Source of the DNA: Candidatus Caenarcanales bacterium | GTDB lineage: Bacteria; Cyanobacteriota; Vampirovibrionia; LMEP-6097 | DNA: 64,000 bases | Assembly: GCA_013216135.1 (NCBI GenBank) | Contig: JABSOS010000007.1 | Location: forward strand, 1 to 64,000 | Direction of reading: 5' to 3' | In this document: in pieces, positions 7,630 to 16,941 of the stretch | Layout of the letters: every line of letters begins with the position of its first letter | How positions within the stretch are numbered: the first letter of the stretch is position 1 | The notes under the pieces: generated by a model | The model's database searches: none | Seen by the model: only the letters and a program-made list of their open reading frames with translations | Told to the model about the DNA's origin: nothing | Made by a program: the position numbers and the translations under genes

Positions 7630-8868
7630 ATGAAAAGAAAAATTAATACTGAAGAAATATCAAGGTCACATATTCATGATGCCATTAACCTTTTTAACTT
7701 AGTAAATTCAGAAATATCTGAACTGAACGTAGATGATACGAATCAAACTCAAATCAGGAAAATAAAGAAGCTTATAGAATCATCAGTCGACCACTTTAAA
7801 GAAGTTTTTGAGACTTTAGATAGTAAAAATACTGAAATTTATTTAAAAAGTTCCATGGACTTGAAAGATTTACTTGATTTAGAGATTTTTGATGTCTTTA
7901 GAGATTCACGCTTAACTATAGAAGATAAAGTTAAGCAGAATAACGCCTTAATAATAGGTAATTTTCCTTTACTATCAAAAGCACTTCTAAACCTCATTGA
8001 AAATGCCCTAAAGGTATCAAACTCAATCATAGAACTAAAACTAGAAGAAGGAAATGAGCATTGGTTAATTAAAATACATACTCCAGATGAAGCTTTCAAT
8101 GAAGAACTTGCTTCAAGCTTCGAAAAATTAAAACCAATAAACTCACGCCATGGCTTAAAGTCAATATCTGAGATATTAAAGTATCATGATGCTAAAGTAG
8201 AGGTATATAACCTTTACACTAGTGAAAACAGCATCAGCATTTACTTTCCTAAGTTAAGAAAGACTGTCTCAGAGCAAAGCTCCGACCAAAGAATATTCCC
8301 AGTAATAAATAAAACATTTCCAGCAATCAATAAAACATTACTTGAAATTTTGATGGCTAGCTTTATAGTAATTTTTAGTGTTACAGCTATTCATCTTGAG
8401 CGTAAGCAAAGTTACTCAAAACTAATGCAAAAACTAACGAACTATGAAAACAAAAATCTCGGTTATAAAGCTAAAGAGTTGCAAAATAAAATCACAAGTA
8501 TTGAAATAGCTATAAAGAATGATCAGGATAGCTACCTAGAAAACATTTACTCAGTAAAGCTTCCTGGAAACACTGTAGAGAACCAATACATTATTTTCAA
8601 ATCCTTTCTTCAAATGAATTCATTAAGTACCAATCAAATAAAGAGTATTGAAAAACAGGCAAGTAATTTCTATGAATATCATTTTATAAATGCGAGTAAC
8701 CTTGAAGCTCAGTCTAAAACAATACTTGCAAGTAAAGAAAAGCTCCTGGGGCTTTTAATAAAACTTAAAAACTCAATCTATATAAGCATAGAAGAAAAAA
8801 TTATTCGCAATGAAAACATCGAAACTATTTCGAAACTAATTCTTTACCTTCAAGACCAAGAACCTTAA
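7630..8868 (+). CDS. HATPase-domain protein with C-terminal membrane anchor
   Basis: The 412-residue protein has a histidine-kinase-like ATP-binding fold in its N-terminal half. The N box is at about residues 117-129 (LLNLIENALKVSN) and a G2-like segment at 174-190 (HGLKSISEILKYHDAKVEV). The DxGxG box is degenerate (IKIHTPDEAF). A helix around SRSHIHDAINLFNLV could be a dimerisation/phosphoacceptor helix. One membrane helix follows at 238-256, then a coiled-coil-rich domain of about 155 residues. Kinases normally have the sensor first and the ATPase last, so the order is inverted. It lies 13 bp after the VirB6-like gene and is probably part of the operon. It overlaps the 3' end of thrC by 44 bp. 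Confidence 0.65.
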   Translation: MKRKINTEEISRSHIHDAINLFNLVNSEISELNVDDTNQTQIRKIKKLIESSVDHFKEVFETLDSKNTEIYLKSSMDLKDLLDLEIFDVFRDSRLTIEDKVKQNNALIIGNFPLLSKALLNLIENALKVSNSIIELKLEEGNEHWLIKIHTPDEAFNEELASSFEKLKPINSRHGLKSISEILKYHDAKVEVYNLYTSENSISIYFPKLRKTVSEQSSDQRIFPVINKTFPAINKTLLEILMASFIVIFSVTAIHLERKQSYSKLMQKLTNYENKNLGYKAKELQNKITSIEIAIKNDQDSYLENIYSVKLPGNTVENQYIIFKSFLQMNSLSTNQIKSIEKQASNFYEYHFINASNLEAQSKTILASKEKLLGLLIKLKNSIYISIEEKIIRNENIETISKLILYLQDQEP

Positions 8869-9922
8869 TAATTTTAGATTCATCAGCTGGGAAAGACTCA
8901 TTCTCATCGATATCAACTTCCTGAATAGCTGTAGATGGATCTTTTAAACCATTACCTGTAAGGATGCAAACTACAGTAGAGTTAGCTTGAACTAAACCTT
9001 GTTTAGCAGCTTTAAGTAAACCAGCAACTCCAGTTGCAGATGACGGTTCACAAGCAATTCCATCCATTTGATGTAATAGTTTATATGCATCTAAAATCTC
9101 TCTATCTGTAACAGAATCAATATGTCCATGTGACTCTTCTAGAGCCTTCTCTGCTTTCTCCCAGCTAGCTGGATTACCGATTCTAATAGCAGTAGCTATA
9201 GTCTCAGGCTTATCAAAAACTTTTTTATTTACGATAGGAGAAGCTCCTTCTGCTTGGAAACCATACATTTTAGGTCTCTTTTTCCAGAAACTTAAATACT
9301 CTTTAAAACCTTTCCAGTAAGCAGTTATGTTACCAGCGTTGCCTACAGGTAAACATAAATAATCAGGAGCTGAGCCAAGCTCATCTACAATTTCAAAAGC
9401 ACCCGTTTTCTGTCCTTCAATTCTATATGGATTTAAAGAATTAACAAGTTCAATCGGATAGTTTTCAGATAATGATTTTACTATGTTTAAAGCATCATCA
9501 AAGTTTCCTTCGATTTGAATAACTTTAGAACCATAGATCATTGCTTGAGAAAGCTTTCCTAGGGCTACATAACCAGCAGGAATAATTACATAAGACTCCA
9601 TATCATAGCCCATAGCTCTTACTCTAGAAGCATAAGCAGCAGCTGATGCACTAGTGTTACCAGTACTAGCACAAATAATTTTGGTAGCACCCTTCTCTAC
9701 AGCTTTAGATACAGCCATAGTCATTCCACGATCTTTAAAAGAACCACTTGGGTTAACACCTTCGATCTTACAGTAAACTTTTAAACCTTTAACGCCAGTA
9801 AGTTTTGCGATATTCTTAGCTTCTACTAAAGGGGTTCTACCTTCACAAAGACTTACAATAGGCGTGTCTTTAGTTACAGGTAAGTATTTTTTATATCTAT
9901 TAATAGTTCCTTGATAAAGCAT
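8825..9922 (-). CDS. thrC: Threonine synthase
   Basis: PLP-dependent threonine synthase converts O-phosphohomoserine to threonine. The 365-residue protein has EGRTPLVEA near the start and the PLP lysine in GSFKDRGM (about residue 63). The substrate/phosphate loop STGNTSASAAAYASR, the glycine-rich LPVGNAGNITAYWKGFKEY, and CILTGNGLKDP near the C-terminus are also present. It is the short, single-domain form. It lies 34 bp downstream of mqnC. A TATAAT sits in that gap 13 bp before its ATG, so it may have its own promoter. It is convergent with the kinase-like gene and overlaps it at the 3' ends. Confidence 0.93.
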   Translation of the reverse strand: MLYQGTINRYKKYLPVTKDTPIVSLCEGRTPLVEAKNIAKLTGVKGLKVYCKIEGVNPSGSFKDRGMTMAVSKAVEKGATKIICASTGNTSASAAAYASRVRAMGYDMESYVIIPAGYVALGKLSQAMIYGSKVIQIEGNFDDALNIVKSLSENYPIELVNSLNPYRIEGQKTGAFEIVDELGSAPDYLCLPVGNAGNITAYWKGFKEYLSFWKKRPKMYGFQAEGASPIVNKKVFDKPETIATAIRIGNPASWEKAEKALEESHGHIDSVTDREILDAYKLLHQMDGIACEPSSATGVAGLLKAAKQGLVQANSTVVCILTGNGLKDPSTAIQEVDIDENESFPADESKIIKVLGLEGKELVSK

Positions 9923-9956
9923 GAATCAAGTTAATATTATAACTTACTGAGTTAAC

Positions 9957-11153
9957 TTAAACTAAATTATACTGAGTATCCCTCTGCGCAAAATCACGCC
10001 CACAAGCTTCGATGAAGTATTCCATCTGCTTAACAGAAGTTCTATAAGTAGTATCAGCAGCAGAAACCACATTCTCTTCCATCATATTCCCACCGAGATC
10101 ATTACAACCGAAGTTTAATGATACTTGACCGATTTCATGTCCTTGAGTAACCCAACTTGCTTGGAAGTTTTTAAAGTTATCTAAAAAGATACGAGCAATA
10201 GCAAGTGACCTTAGATATTCTTCACCCGAAGATTCTTTATTATATTCAGGTAATTTTCCATCTTTTTCAAAAGCATCCATGATTTTACCTAGTGGAGTTC
10301 CACCTCTCTGGAAATTCCACAGAACAAATGCAGTAAAACCATCTGTTCTATCCTGAACATCTCTAAGTTCTTGCATGTGCTGGACTCTATCCTCATAAGT
10401 CTCGACATGACCATACATCATAGTCGCAGAAGATCTAAAACCAATACTATGAGCTGTCTCCATAATATCAAGCCATCTTTGAGTGTCTATTTTTTTAGGA
10501 GCAATAATCTCTCTAACTCTTTCAGTAAGTATTTCAGCACCAGCACCTGGAAGTGAATCCATACCAGCATCTTTTAAAGCTTCTAGCACATACTTAATCT
10601 CTTCTAAGCTAGGTTCAATAATAGATCCAGGATTAGTTCCATCTCCATATAAACCTACTGGAGTAAAATGTTTCTCAGCTATATGCTGAACTTCAGAAGG
10701 GCTTAAAGCGTGTAAAGTTACGCTTGGAAAATCTTTTTTAATCTGAATAAAAAGTTCTTGATAATAATCTAAACCTAGTTCAGGGTTATGTCCCCCCTGC
10801 AAAAGAATTTCAGTCCCTCCAATATCAACTAATTCCTGAATCTTAGGTTTCATTTCTGTTTCGTAATCTAAAACATAAGCTTTTGGGAAATTACCTACAC
10901 CTTCTTCGATTCCAGGAGGGGTATAAAAAGCACAGAAACTACAATGAGCAGTACAGACATTAGAATAATTAATATTTCTCTGTACTACATAAGTTACTGG
11001 TTCAGAGTCTGGATGAAGAGATTTTCTCTTTTCATTAGCTACATAAGCAAGTTCCAGTAGATCAGCATTTTCAAAAAGATCTAAAGCTTCAAGATAGCTA
11101 ATACGGTGACCTTCTAGAGCTTTATTAAGTATAGGGTTAGATGTTTTAAGCAC
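9957..11153 (-). CDS. mqnC: Cyclic dehypoxanthinylfutalosine synthase, radical SAM
   Basis: MqnC cyclises dehypoxanthine futalosine in the futalosine route to menaquinone. The 398-residue radical SAM protein binds a 4Fe-4S cluster through CTAHCSFC at about residues 68-75, preceded by NINYSNVC. It has the family segments GTEILLQGGHNPELGLDYY, SLPGAGAEILTERVR and SATMMYGHVETYEDRVQH. MqnE and CofH are relatives, but the RNINYSNVC opening and overall pattern favour MqnC. It starts 5 bp after the end of the preceding coiled-coil gene, so these may be co-transcribed. No other mqn gene is nearby. Its presence implies a menaquinone-based respiratory chain, consistent with nuoHI and atpG here. Confidence 0.85.
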   Translation of the reverse strand: MLKTSNPILNKALEGHRISYLEALDLFENADLLELAYVANEKRKSLHPDSEPVTYVVQRNINYSNVCTAHCSFCAFYTPPGIEEGVGNFPKAYVLDYETEMKPKIQELVDIGGTEILLQGGHNPELGLDYYQELFIQIKKDFPSVTLHALSPSEVQHIAEKHFTPVGLYGDGTNPGSIIEPSLEEIKYVLEALKDAGMDSLPGAGAEILTERVREIIAPKKIDTQRWLDIMETAHSIGFRSSATMMYGHVETYEDRVQHMQELRDVQDRTDGFTAFVLWNFQRGGTPLGKIMDAFEKDGKLPEYNKESSGEEYLRSLAIARIFLDNFKNFQASWVTQGHEIGQVSLNFGCNDLGGNMMEENVVSAADTTYRTSVKQMEYFIEACGRDFAQRDTQYNLV

Positions 11154-11158
11154 TATTA

Positions 11159-11833
11159 TTATTCTACCTCGAAAGAATCTTTTGAATCTTTCAATTGCAG
11201 CTCTAGTAGAAATTTACTGACCAATAGCTTTAAATGATTGTTAATTGGTTGATTCAGTTGCTTAGAATCATTATAAACATTAATGTCATTAGCAAATTTA
11301 CTCTTACTTAATAATTGATTCTTTCTCGGATCAATATCTTTAATCATTGGAATTAAAGTTTTAAAAAATATCATTTTTCTAGCTTTGTCTAACTTTAGTT
11401 TTTTAGATAAATCAAGCCAAGAGCTATCAAATAAGTCTAATAAATTGTTTATTTTAGATTTATTAAAAAACTTAATCAAATCATTTTTAAAATTCCTCTC
11501 CTGATATGTCTCAATGTTCCTCATCGCATTTTCTAAATTATCATCTTCGAATTTTTTTGCGAGAGTATCAATAAAATCAACTAATTGCTTGTCAAAAGAA
11601 TGCTTAATTTCGGGCGAAAAACTCTCCTTATAACGAGATAAATTTTCAAGCATTTCTCTGTTACCTTTTTCAAGATTATTAGAAAATTTAACTACATCAG
11701 CCATTTTTTCTACAATTTGATAAGCAACTTCTTCTATCTTCTCCCGAGAGCTAATAGTTCTATTTTGATAATTCAAAACGTCTTTAGTAAGATCGCTAAA
11801 AACCTTCCTAGCTTTAGTTATGCTAATTGCCAT
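11159..11833 (-). CDS. Hypothetical helical protein
   Basis: The 224-residue protein is charged, rich in lysine and asparagine, almost entirely helix-favouring, and has no signal peptide or membrane segment. I recognise no domain. It lies immediately upstream of mqnC on the same strand. A TAGAAT hexamer ends 6 bp before the ATG and there is no Shine-Dalgarno sequence, so the mRNA is probably leaderless and may extend through mqnC and thrC. No link to menaquinone synthesis is visible from the sequence. Confidence 0.65.
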   Translation of the reverse strand: MAISITKARKVFSDLTKDVLNYQNRTISSREKIEEVAYQIVEKMADVVKFSNNLEKGNREMLENLSRYKESFSPEIKHSFDKQLVDFIDTLAKKFEDDNLENAMRNIETYQERNFKNDLIKFFNKSKINNLLDLFDSSWLDLSKKLKLDKARKMIFFKTLIPMIKDIDPRKNQLLSKSKFANDINVYNDSKQLNQPINNHLKLLVSKFLLELQLKDSKDSFEVE

Positions 11834-11918
11834 ATAGACATTCTAATCATATGTAACCCACAATAAATTAAAGCTATCTAATTATAGAAACAATAAAGTG
11901 AAAATATTCTAAGAAAAC

Positions 11919-13382
11919 TTAAACCATAGCCTCAACGGTCTTAACTAAGTTATCCAGCTCAACCTTATCATTACCCTCAAAGTAAACTCTACACATAGCT
12001 TCAGTACCACTTGGACGAGCAAGTAACCATGAACCATTCTCGAAATAAAGCTTAGCTCCTTCAGTTAAATCAACTTTAAGAACTTTAAAATCACCAATAT
12101 TTTTCAGTTCTGGATTTTTAAAAGTAGCAACAAACTCATCTTTCTTCTCACCATCTAAATGTAGGTCTAATCTATCGTAGAAATATTTCTTACCGACAAA
12201 GTCTTGAACCTCATCCCATAACTGAGAAAGAGTTTTTCCAGTAGCTGCTAGAACTTCAGCTGTAAGTAAGATAGCTAAAATACCATCTTTCTCAGGGATA
12301 TGACCTTTAATACTCATTCCACCAGACTCTTCGGCTACTAAAAGCATTTCCTGCTCTCTCATAAGAGCACAAAGCCACTTAAAGCCTACTGGAGTTTCTA
12401 TAGTTTCAGTTTCTAACTTTTTAGCAAGTTCATCAAATAAATGAGTAGTAGCTAAAGTTCTACCGATTTTACCTTTAAAACCTTTATTCTCAGCTAAATA
12501 CTTAGTGATGATAGGAAGCGTTTTATTCGCTGGATAGAACTCTCCTTTATCGTCTAAGAATGCAAATCTATCAGCATCTCCATCATTAGCAGCTCCTAAT
12601 TGAGCTTTTTCAGAGATAACCGTTTCTTTTAATTCCGTTAATCTTTTTACAGATGGGTCTGGAAGAGAACCACCAAATGTCGGGTCAACAGTGTCATGGA
12701 GAGCAGTTACATTAAAACCAGCTTCTTCAAGAATTTTATTAACAAAGTTCTTGCCTACACCGTGAAGTGAATCGTAGATGACCTTAACTTGATTTTCAGA
12801 ATTCTTTTTCTTAAGTAAATCAAAATCTACAACAGTTTTAATATAGTTCACATATGGAGTCTTAGCGTCGAAAGTAGAAATAGAAGCAGATGCTTTATGC
12901 GCAAGCTTAGAAACTTTCTCTGAATAAGCTTCTTTATCGTCAGCAAACTTTTCAGTTTCAGCAAGGATTTGATTAGTAATCTCAACTGTAGCTGGACCAC
13001 CATATTCTGGAATAAACTTAATTCCCATATATTCAGAAGGGTTATGACTTGCGGTAAACATTAGTGCACCATAGCTAGGCTCAGCTTGAGCTGCAAAAGC
13101 TATAACAGGAGTAGCTATCGGTTCAGGAATTAGTTTCACATCGATTCCAAAAGAATTAAAAATCTCAGCAGAGAATTTAGCAAATTTATCAGCTAAAAAA
13201 CGTGCATCATATCCTATAAAAATAGGCTTATCCTCTTTAAAGTTATTAAGAATATATGAAGAAATTGCTCTAGTTACTAAGTCTAAATTGTCATAAGTGA
13301 ACTCTTTAGCGATTAATGCTCTCCACCCATCGGTTCCGAAACGGATTTGGTGTTTACTAGAAGACTTTGAAACTGCTTGCAT
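11919..13382 (-). CDS. Phosphoglucomutase/phosphomannomutase family protein
   Basis: This alpha-D-phosphohexomutase moves phosphate between C1 and C6 of hexose phosphates through a phosphoserine. The 487-residue protein shows RFGTDGWRA at the start, the catalytic serine loop TASHNPSEYMGIKF and the metal-binding loop ANDGDADRF. The sugar loop EESGGMS and the phosphate-binding ARPSGTEAMCRVYFEG near the C-terminus are also present. The EESGGMS loop fits a phosphogluco/phosphomannomutase rather than GlmM (typically EQSGH), so glucose or mannose phosphates are the likely substrates. It is divergent from aroKB with overlapping promoters. Confidence 0.88.
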   Translation of the reverse strand: MQAVSKSSSKHQIRFGTDGWRALIAKEFTYDNLDLVTRAISSYILNNFKEDKPIFIGYDARFLADKFAKFSAEIFNSFGIDVKLIPEPIATPVIAFAAQAEPSYGALMFTASHNPSEYMGIKFIPEYGGPATVEITNQILAETEKFADDKEAYSEKVSKLAHKASASISTFDAKTPYVNYIKTVVDFDLLKKKNSENQVKVIYDSLHGVGKNFVNKILEEAGFNVTALHDTVDPTFGGSLPDPSVKRLTELKETVISEKAQLGAANDGDADRFAFLDDKGEFYPANKTLPIITKYLAENKGFKGKIGRTLATTHLFDELAKKLETETIETPVGFKWLCALMREQEMLLVAEESGGMSIKGHIPEKDGILAILLTAEVLAATGKTLSQLWDEVQDFVGKKYFYDRLDLHLDGEKKDEFVATFKNPELKNIGDFKVLKVDLTEGAKLYFENGSWLLARPSGTEAMCRVYFEGNDKVELDNLVKTVEAMV

Positions 13383-13391
13383 ACTGTATTA

Positions 13392-13421
13392 ATTATATGT
13401 CAAAATAAGCTAAAAGTGCAA
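13392..13421 (-). promoter_or_regulatory. Promoter of the phosphohexomutase gene, overlapping the aroKB promoter
   Basis: On the minus strand TTGCAC (13416-13421), 18 bp, TATAAT (13392-13397), then 9 bp to the ATG at 13382. On the plus strand TTGCAT (13377-13382), 18 bp, CAAAAT (13401-13406), then 9 bp to GTG 13416. The two divergent promoters occupy the same 45 bp, and each predicts an almost leaderless mRNA. Confidence 0.55.
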
Positions 13422-15125
13422 AACCAAAGCGATAAATTAGAACAAATTAAGCTTCCCATTAATGAAAAAGAGAACATTGCCCTCACGGGAATCATGGGAG
13501 CTGGAAAAAGTTCTGTTGGTTCTAAACTAGCGAAGTACCTCAGAAGAAAGTTTATTGACCTAGACTCATTCATAGAGAAAAAAGCAGGCAAAACTGTAAA
13601 AGAAATTTTTGAATATGAAGGTGAAGAAGCTTTCAGAGCTTTAGAGAAAGCAGCTATTAGAGAAGTTTTCAGTAATAATAACTTAGTCGTAGCACTTGGT
13701 GGTGGAGCCATAGTAAATGAAGAAAATAGAAACTTCATTCAAAGTCGAGCAAAAATTATTACTCTTTTAGCTGATATTGACACAGTTTCACAAAGAGTTG
13801 AGCATAAAACCCACAGACCTCTTTTAAAAGGTACAGATCAGAAAAATACCTTAGTAGACCTTTGGGAAAAAAGAAAAGATGTGTATATGAGCACTGACTT
13901 ACAGGTTTGTACTATGGATAAATCTGTAGATGGTTTAGCTAAACATATAATCTCTGAACTGGGTTTGGAAGAGATTGCTTACGGTAGACTCAACGTAGAG
14001 ATCCCTCGAAACTCCCATGGTTACGATATCCTATTCGATGATCTTTTAAAAATACACACCACATTAAAAAGATTAAATTTAGGTAGAAAAGTTCTAGTCC
14101 TTAGTCAGTCAGGTATTCCCGAACAATTCATTAATAGACTAAAGTCAGCTCTTCAGTATCATTTTGAGATTCATGCACTAACTTTAGATGATGGCGAGAA
14201 AAACAAAAACTTCTTTAGCTATCAGCTAATAATGCAAAATTTACTAAGTCATAAATTCGAAAGGAAAGATACTATTATCTCACTTGGTGGTGGAGTTATA
14301 GGAGATATGGGCGGTTTTGCAGCAGCAACTTACTATAGAGGAATTAACTATATCCAAATCCCAACTACACTTCTTTCTATGATTGATTCATCTGTCGGTG
14401 GTAAAACGGGAATTAATGTCCCTGAAGGGAAAAATTTAATCGGTGCTTTCTATCAACCAAACTTAGTTTATATCGATGTTGCTCACTTAGAGACTCTTCC
14501 AGATAAAGAATTCAAAAGTGGTTTAGGTGAATTAATTAAGTATGCCTTACTAGGAAAGCAATGGGACTCACTCATAGTCGACGATGAAGATGATACATTC
14601 TTTGATTTCATTGATAGAAACCATCAACTCATTAAAGATAGAGATCCTGAAATCCTTAATAGGATTATCAGACACTGCTTACAAATTAAAGCAAATATTG
14701 TAATTAATGATGAACGTGAATCTGGTATTAGAATGCACCTCAATCTAGGGCATACTTTCGGGCATGCACTTGAAGAGGTTACAAACTTTGAAAGATATAG
14801 TCACGGTGAAGCTGTAGCGATAGGTATAGTCTGTGCCTGCTACTTATCTGAACAAATAGATATCTTCAGTCATCTACACACCAACAAAGTAATTGAGTTA
14901 ATGAAAGCTTTTGATATGGATTACCAAATCCCAGCAGACATTGATATTAATGCTCTAATGGAATCAATGAAGCACGATAAAAAAGTCGAGCAAGGTCAAT
15001 TAAAATTCATTCTACCTAGGGAGAGAATCGGTTCTATATCTACAATCAAAGATTTAGCTCCTAAATTAGTAAAGAAAGCTTTAAAGAGAAACCAAAGAAC
15101 AAACGAGGTAACAAGTAATGGCTAG
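13416..15125 (+). CDS. aroKB: Fused shikimate kinase and 3-dehydroquinate synthase (AroKB)
   Basis: This bifunctional enzyme of the shikimate pathway has about 569 residues. The N-terminal ~170 residues are shikimate kinase: Walker A GIMGAGKSSVG, DLDSFIE, EEAFRALE, LGGGAIV. The rest is 3-dehydroquinate synthase, the second pathway enzyme: DDGEKNKN, LGGGVIGDMGGFAAATYYRG, PTTLLSMIDSSVGGKTGIN, the zinc ligands in GELIKYALLG and LNLGHTFGHALE, and HGEAVAIG. The start is uncertain. GTG 13416 lies 9 bp past a -10-like CAAAAT, whereas TTG 13377 would lie inside the neighbouring gene. It overlaps carA by 8 bp. Confidence 0.92.
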   Translation: MQNQSDKLEQIKLPINEKENIALTGIMGAGKSSVGSKLAKYLRRKFIDLDSFIEKKAGKTVKEIFEYEGEEAFRALEKAAIREVFSNNNLVVALGGGAIVNEENRNFIQSRAKIITLLADIDTVSQRVEHKTHRPLLKGTDQKNTLVDLWEKRKDVYMSTDLQVCTMDKSVDGLAKHIISELGLEEIAYGRLNVEIPRNSHGYDILFDDLLKIHTTLKRLNLGRKVLVLSQSGIPEQFINRLKSALQYHFEIHALTLDDGEKNKNFFSYQLIMQNLLSHKFERKDTIISLGGGVIGDMGGFAAATYYRGINYIQIPTTLLSMIDSSVGGKTGINVPEGKNLIGAFYQPNLVYIDVAHLETLPDKEFKSGLGELIKYALLGKQWDSLIVDDEDDTFFDFIDRNHQLIKDRDPEILNRIIRHCLQIKANIVINDERESGIRMHLNLGHTFGHALEEVTNFERYSHGEAVAIGIVCACYLSEQIDIFSHLHTNKVIELMKAFDMDYQIPADIDINALMESMKHDKKVEQGQLKFILPRERIGSISTIKDLAPKLVKKALKRNQRTNEVTSNG

Positions 15126-16248
15126 GCTACTTTTAGAAGATGGTAAAGAATTTATCGGTAAATCTATCGGTAAAGAAGATGAGTGTTTCGGTGAGATCAT
15201 ATTCAACACCAGTATGACTGGCTACCAGGAAATACTGACTGACCCGAGTTACGCAGGACAAATCATAACTTTTACTTATCCTGAAATTGGTAATTACGGC
15301 TGTAATGAAAAGGACATGGAAAGTCCGAAGCCTTTTGCTAGAGGAGTTGTGATAAAAAACTATAGCCCAATAGATAGCAATTCTAATTCAGAAGAGAGTC
15401 TAGAAGAATTCTTAGTGAAATTCAATATGACAGGTATCTATGGTATAGACACGAGAGCTTTAACGAAGTACTTAAGAGATAAGGGTTCAATGAAAGCTGT
15501 TATCGCTCCAGATAAAGTTTCAAGAGAAGAGTTATTAGAGAAATTAAAGAAGTCACAGAATATGGAAGGTTTAGATTTAGCTTCAGAAGTTACTTCTAAA
15601 GAGTCTCGCCTGATTCCAGCAAGAGCTAATATCAGTGATAAAAACAATGACTTAAGTAAACCAGAGAAAGTCTATAGAGTTATAGCTTTTGATTTCGGGA
15701 TTAAGCAAAACATTATAAATAAACTTACCGAAAGAAACTGCCAAGTGGAACTAGTTCCAGCAAACACAAGTGCAGAGTATGTTTTAGAACGCAACCCTGA
15801 TGGAATTTTCTTAAGTAATGGACCTGGAGACCCAGCTGCTGTAACTTATGCTATAGAAACTGTAAAAACACTAGTTGAAAAGTACAAGAAGCCCATCTTC
15901 GGCATCTGCCTTGGGCACCAGATTCTATCCCTTTCTCAAGGAGCTAAAACCTATAAATTAAAATTCGGGCATAAAGGTGCTAATCACCCTATTAAAGAAT
16001 TAGGAACGGGGAAAATCGAAATTGCAAGTCATAATCATGGCTTTGCAGTAAACCCTAAAAACTTACCTAGTAATGTCACAGTCAGTCATTTAAACATTAA
16101 CGATGATACTGTTGCTGGTATAGAACTTAACAATAGAGACAATGTCTTCTCTGTACAATATCACCCAGAGGCTAGTCCTGGACCACATGATAGTGATTAC
16201 TTATTCGATAAATTCTTAAACCTTATAGTTCGAGATATCGAAAAGTAA
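15118..16248 (+). CDS. carA: Carbamoyl-phosphate synthase small subunit
   Basis: CarA is the glutaminase subunit that supplies ammonia to CarB for arginine and pyrimidine synthesis. The 376-residue protein has the N-terminal domain motif GEIIFNTSMTGYQEILTDPSY and a C-terminal class I glutamine amidotransferase domain. That domain shows LSNGPGDPAAV, the nucleophile elbow FGICLGHQILSLS and the catalytic histidine/glutamate in YHPEASPGPHDS. Length is standard. The ATG overlaps the end of aroKB, so the two are translationally coupled. carB is not in the window. Confidence 0.96.
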   Translation: MARLLLEDGKEFIGKSIGKEDECFGEIIFNTSMTGYQEILTDPSYAGQIITFTYPEIGNYGCNEKDMESPKPFARGVVIKNYSPIDSNSNSEESLEEFLVKFNMTGIYGIDTRALTKYLRDKGSMKAVIAPDKVSREELLEKLKKSQNMEGLDLASEVTSKESRLIPARANISDKNNDLSKPEKVYRVIAFDFGIKQNIINKLTERNCQVELVPANTSAEYVLERNPDGIFLSNGPGDPAAVTYAIETVKTLVEKYKKPIFGICLGHQILSLSQGAKTYKLKFGHKGANHPIKELGTGKIEIASHNHGFAVNPKNLPSNVTVSHLNINDDTVAGIELNNRDNVFSVQYHPEASPGPHDSDYLFDKFLNLIVRDIEK

Positions 16249-16265
16249 CTTCCTAAAGCTTAAAA

Positions 16266-16808
16266 ATGTTTCAGAACTTTGAATTCAAACCATATAAATT
16301 AATTGACTACTCTAAAGATCGCGAAGAAGCTACTGTAGAGTTTGTCCGCAAAGGCTATGCTAGTGTCGGATACATGAACCTAGAACCAGATACTCTTGAT
16401 AATGATCTGCTTCATATTGAAGAGATTTATAAAGAACCTTCATTTTTCAAGTTACTTATAGACAAGTCACTGACTGACATTGATGGCAAAGCCAAAATAG
16501 TAGGATCCATAGCTCTGAAAATAAATAAAGCGAACCCAGAATTAGGACATTCTTCAGAATACGGTGAACTAAAGCGTGTTTTTACAGACACATCACTTCA
16601 TGGAAAAGGTTTAGGGAAGAAGCTTTCACAGTTTGCTTTTGACTATGCTAAAAAGAATGGAATTAAAGTTATAGATATTTGGTCTGGGACACTATGTGAA
16701 GTTGCACATAAGCTTTATCAAAAATTAGGTGCTAAGGATATGGGGGAGATGCGCTTTCTAGGTGGAATAGACGAGGTTTATGAAAAGTATTTTCAGCTTA
16801 GGCTTTAG
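16266..16808 (+). CDS. GNAT-family N-acetyltransferase
   Basis: The 180-residue protein has the GNAT core. An ELKRVFTDTSLHGKGLGKKLSQFAFDYAKK segment matches motif A (acetyl-CoA pyrophosphate loop, HGKGLGKKL). It is followed by the beta-alpha segment around IDIWSGTLCEVAHKLYQKLGA with its Tyr. Substrate is not predictable. It lies 17 bp after carA on the same strand. Its last 11 bp overlap the end of a small membrane-protein gene on the opposite strand. It marks the left border of the accessory block. Confidence 0.8.
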   Translation: MFQNFEFKPYKLIDYSKDREEATVEFVRKGYASVGYMNLEPDTLDNDLLHIEEIYKEPSFFKLLIDKSLTDIDGKAKIVGSIALKINKANPELGHSSEYGELKRVFTDTSLHGKGLGKKLSQFAFDYAKKNGIKVIDIWSGTLCEVAHKLYQKLGAKDMGEMRFLGGIDEVYEKYFQLRL

Positions 16809-16941
16809 AATTTTCATCTAGATCTGTATAATAGCTTTCGACAGGTGTGTTAACAAGTTTATTAACAAGTATTCCAATGATTATTACAATAACACCTGTA
16901 ACACTCATTCCGATTATTGTATTCGTATCAAAACTTTCCAT
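16798..16941 (-). CDS. Small single-helix membrane protein, partner of cassette A
   Basis: The product has 47 residues beginning MESFDTNTIIG. A single membrane helix spans about residues 8-28 (IIGMSVTGVIVIIIGILV), followed by a polar tail ending in DENSKA. The ATG overlaps the last 14 bp of the upstream cassette gene, and GGAGAGA serves as ribosome-binding site, so it is translationally coupled. It is the second gene of a cassette that recurs at 17222-17401 and 20733-20864, with little sequence identity but the same design. Function unknown. Confidence 0.6.
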   Translation of the reverse strand: MESFDTNTIIGMSVTGVIVIIIGILVNKLVNTPVESYYTDLDENSKA

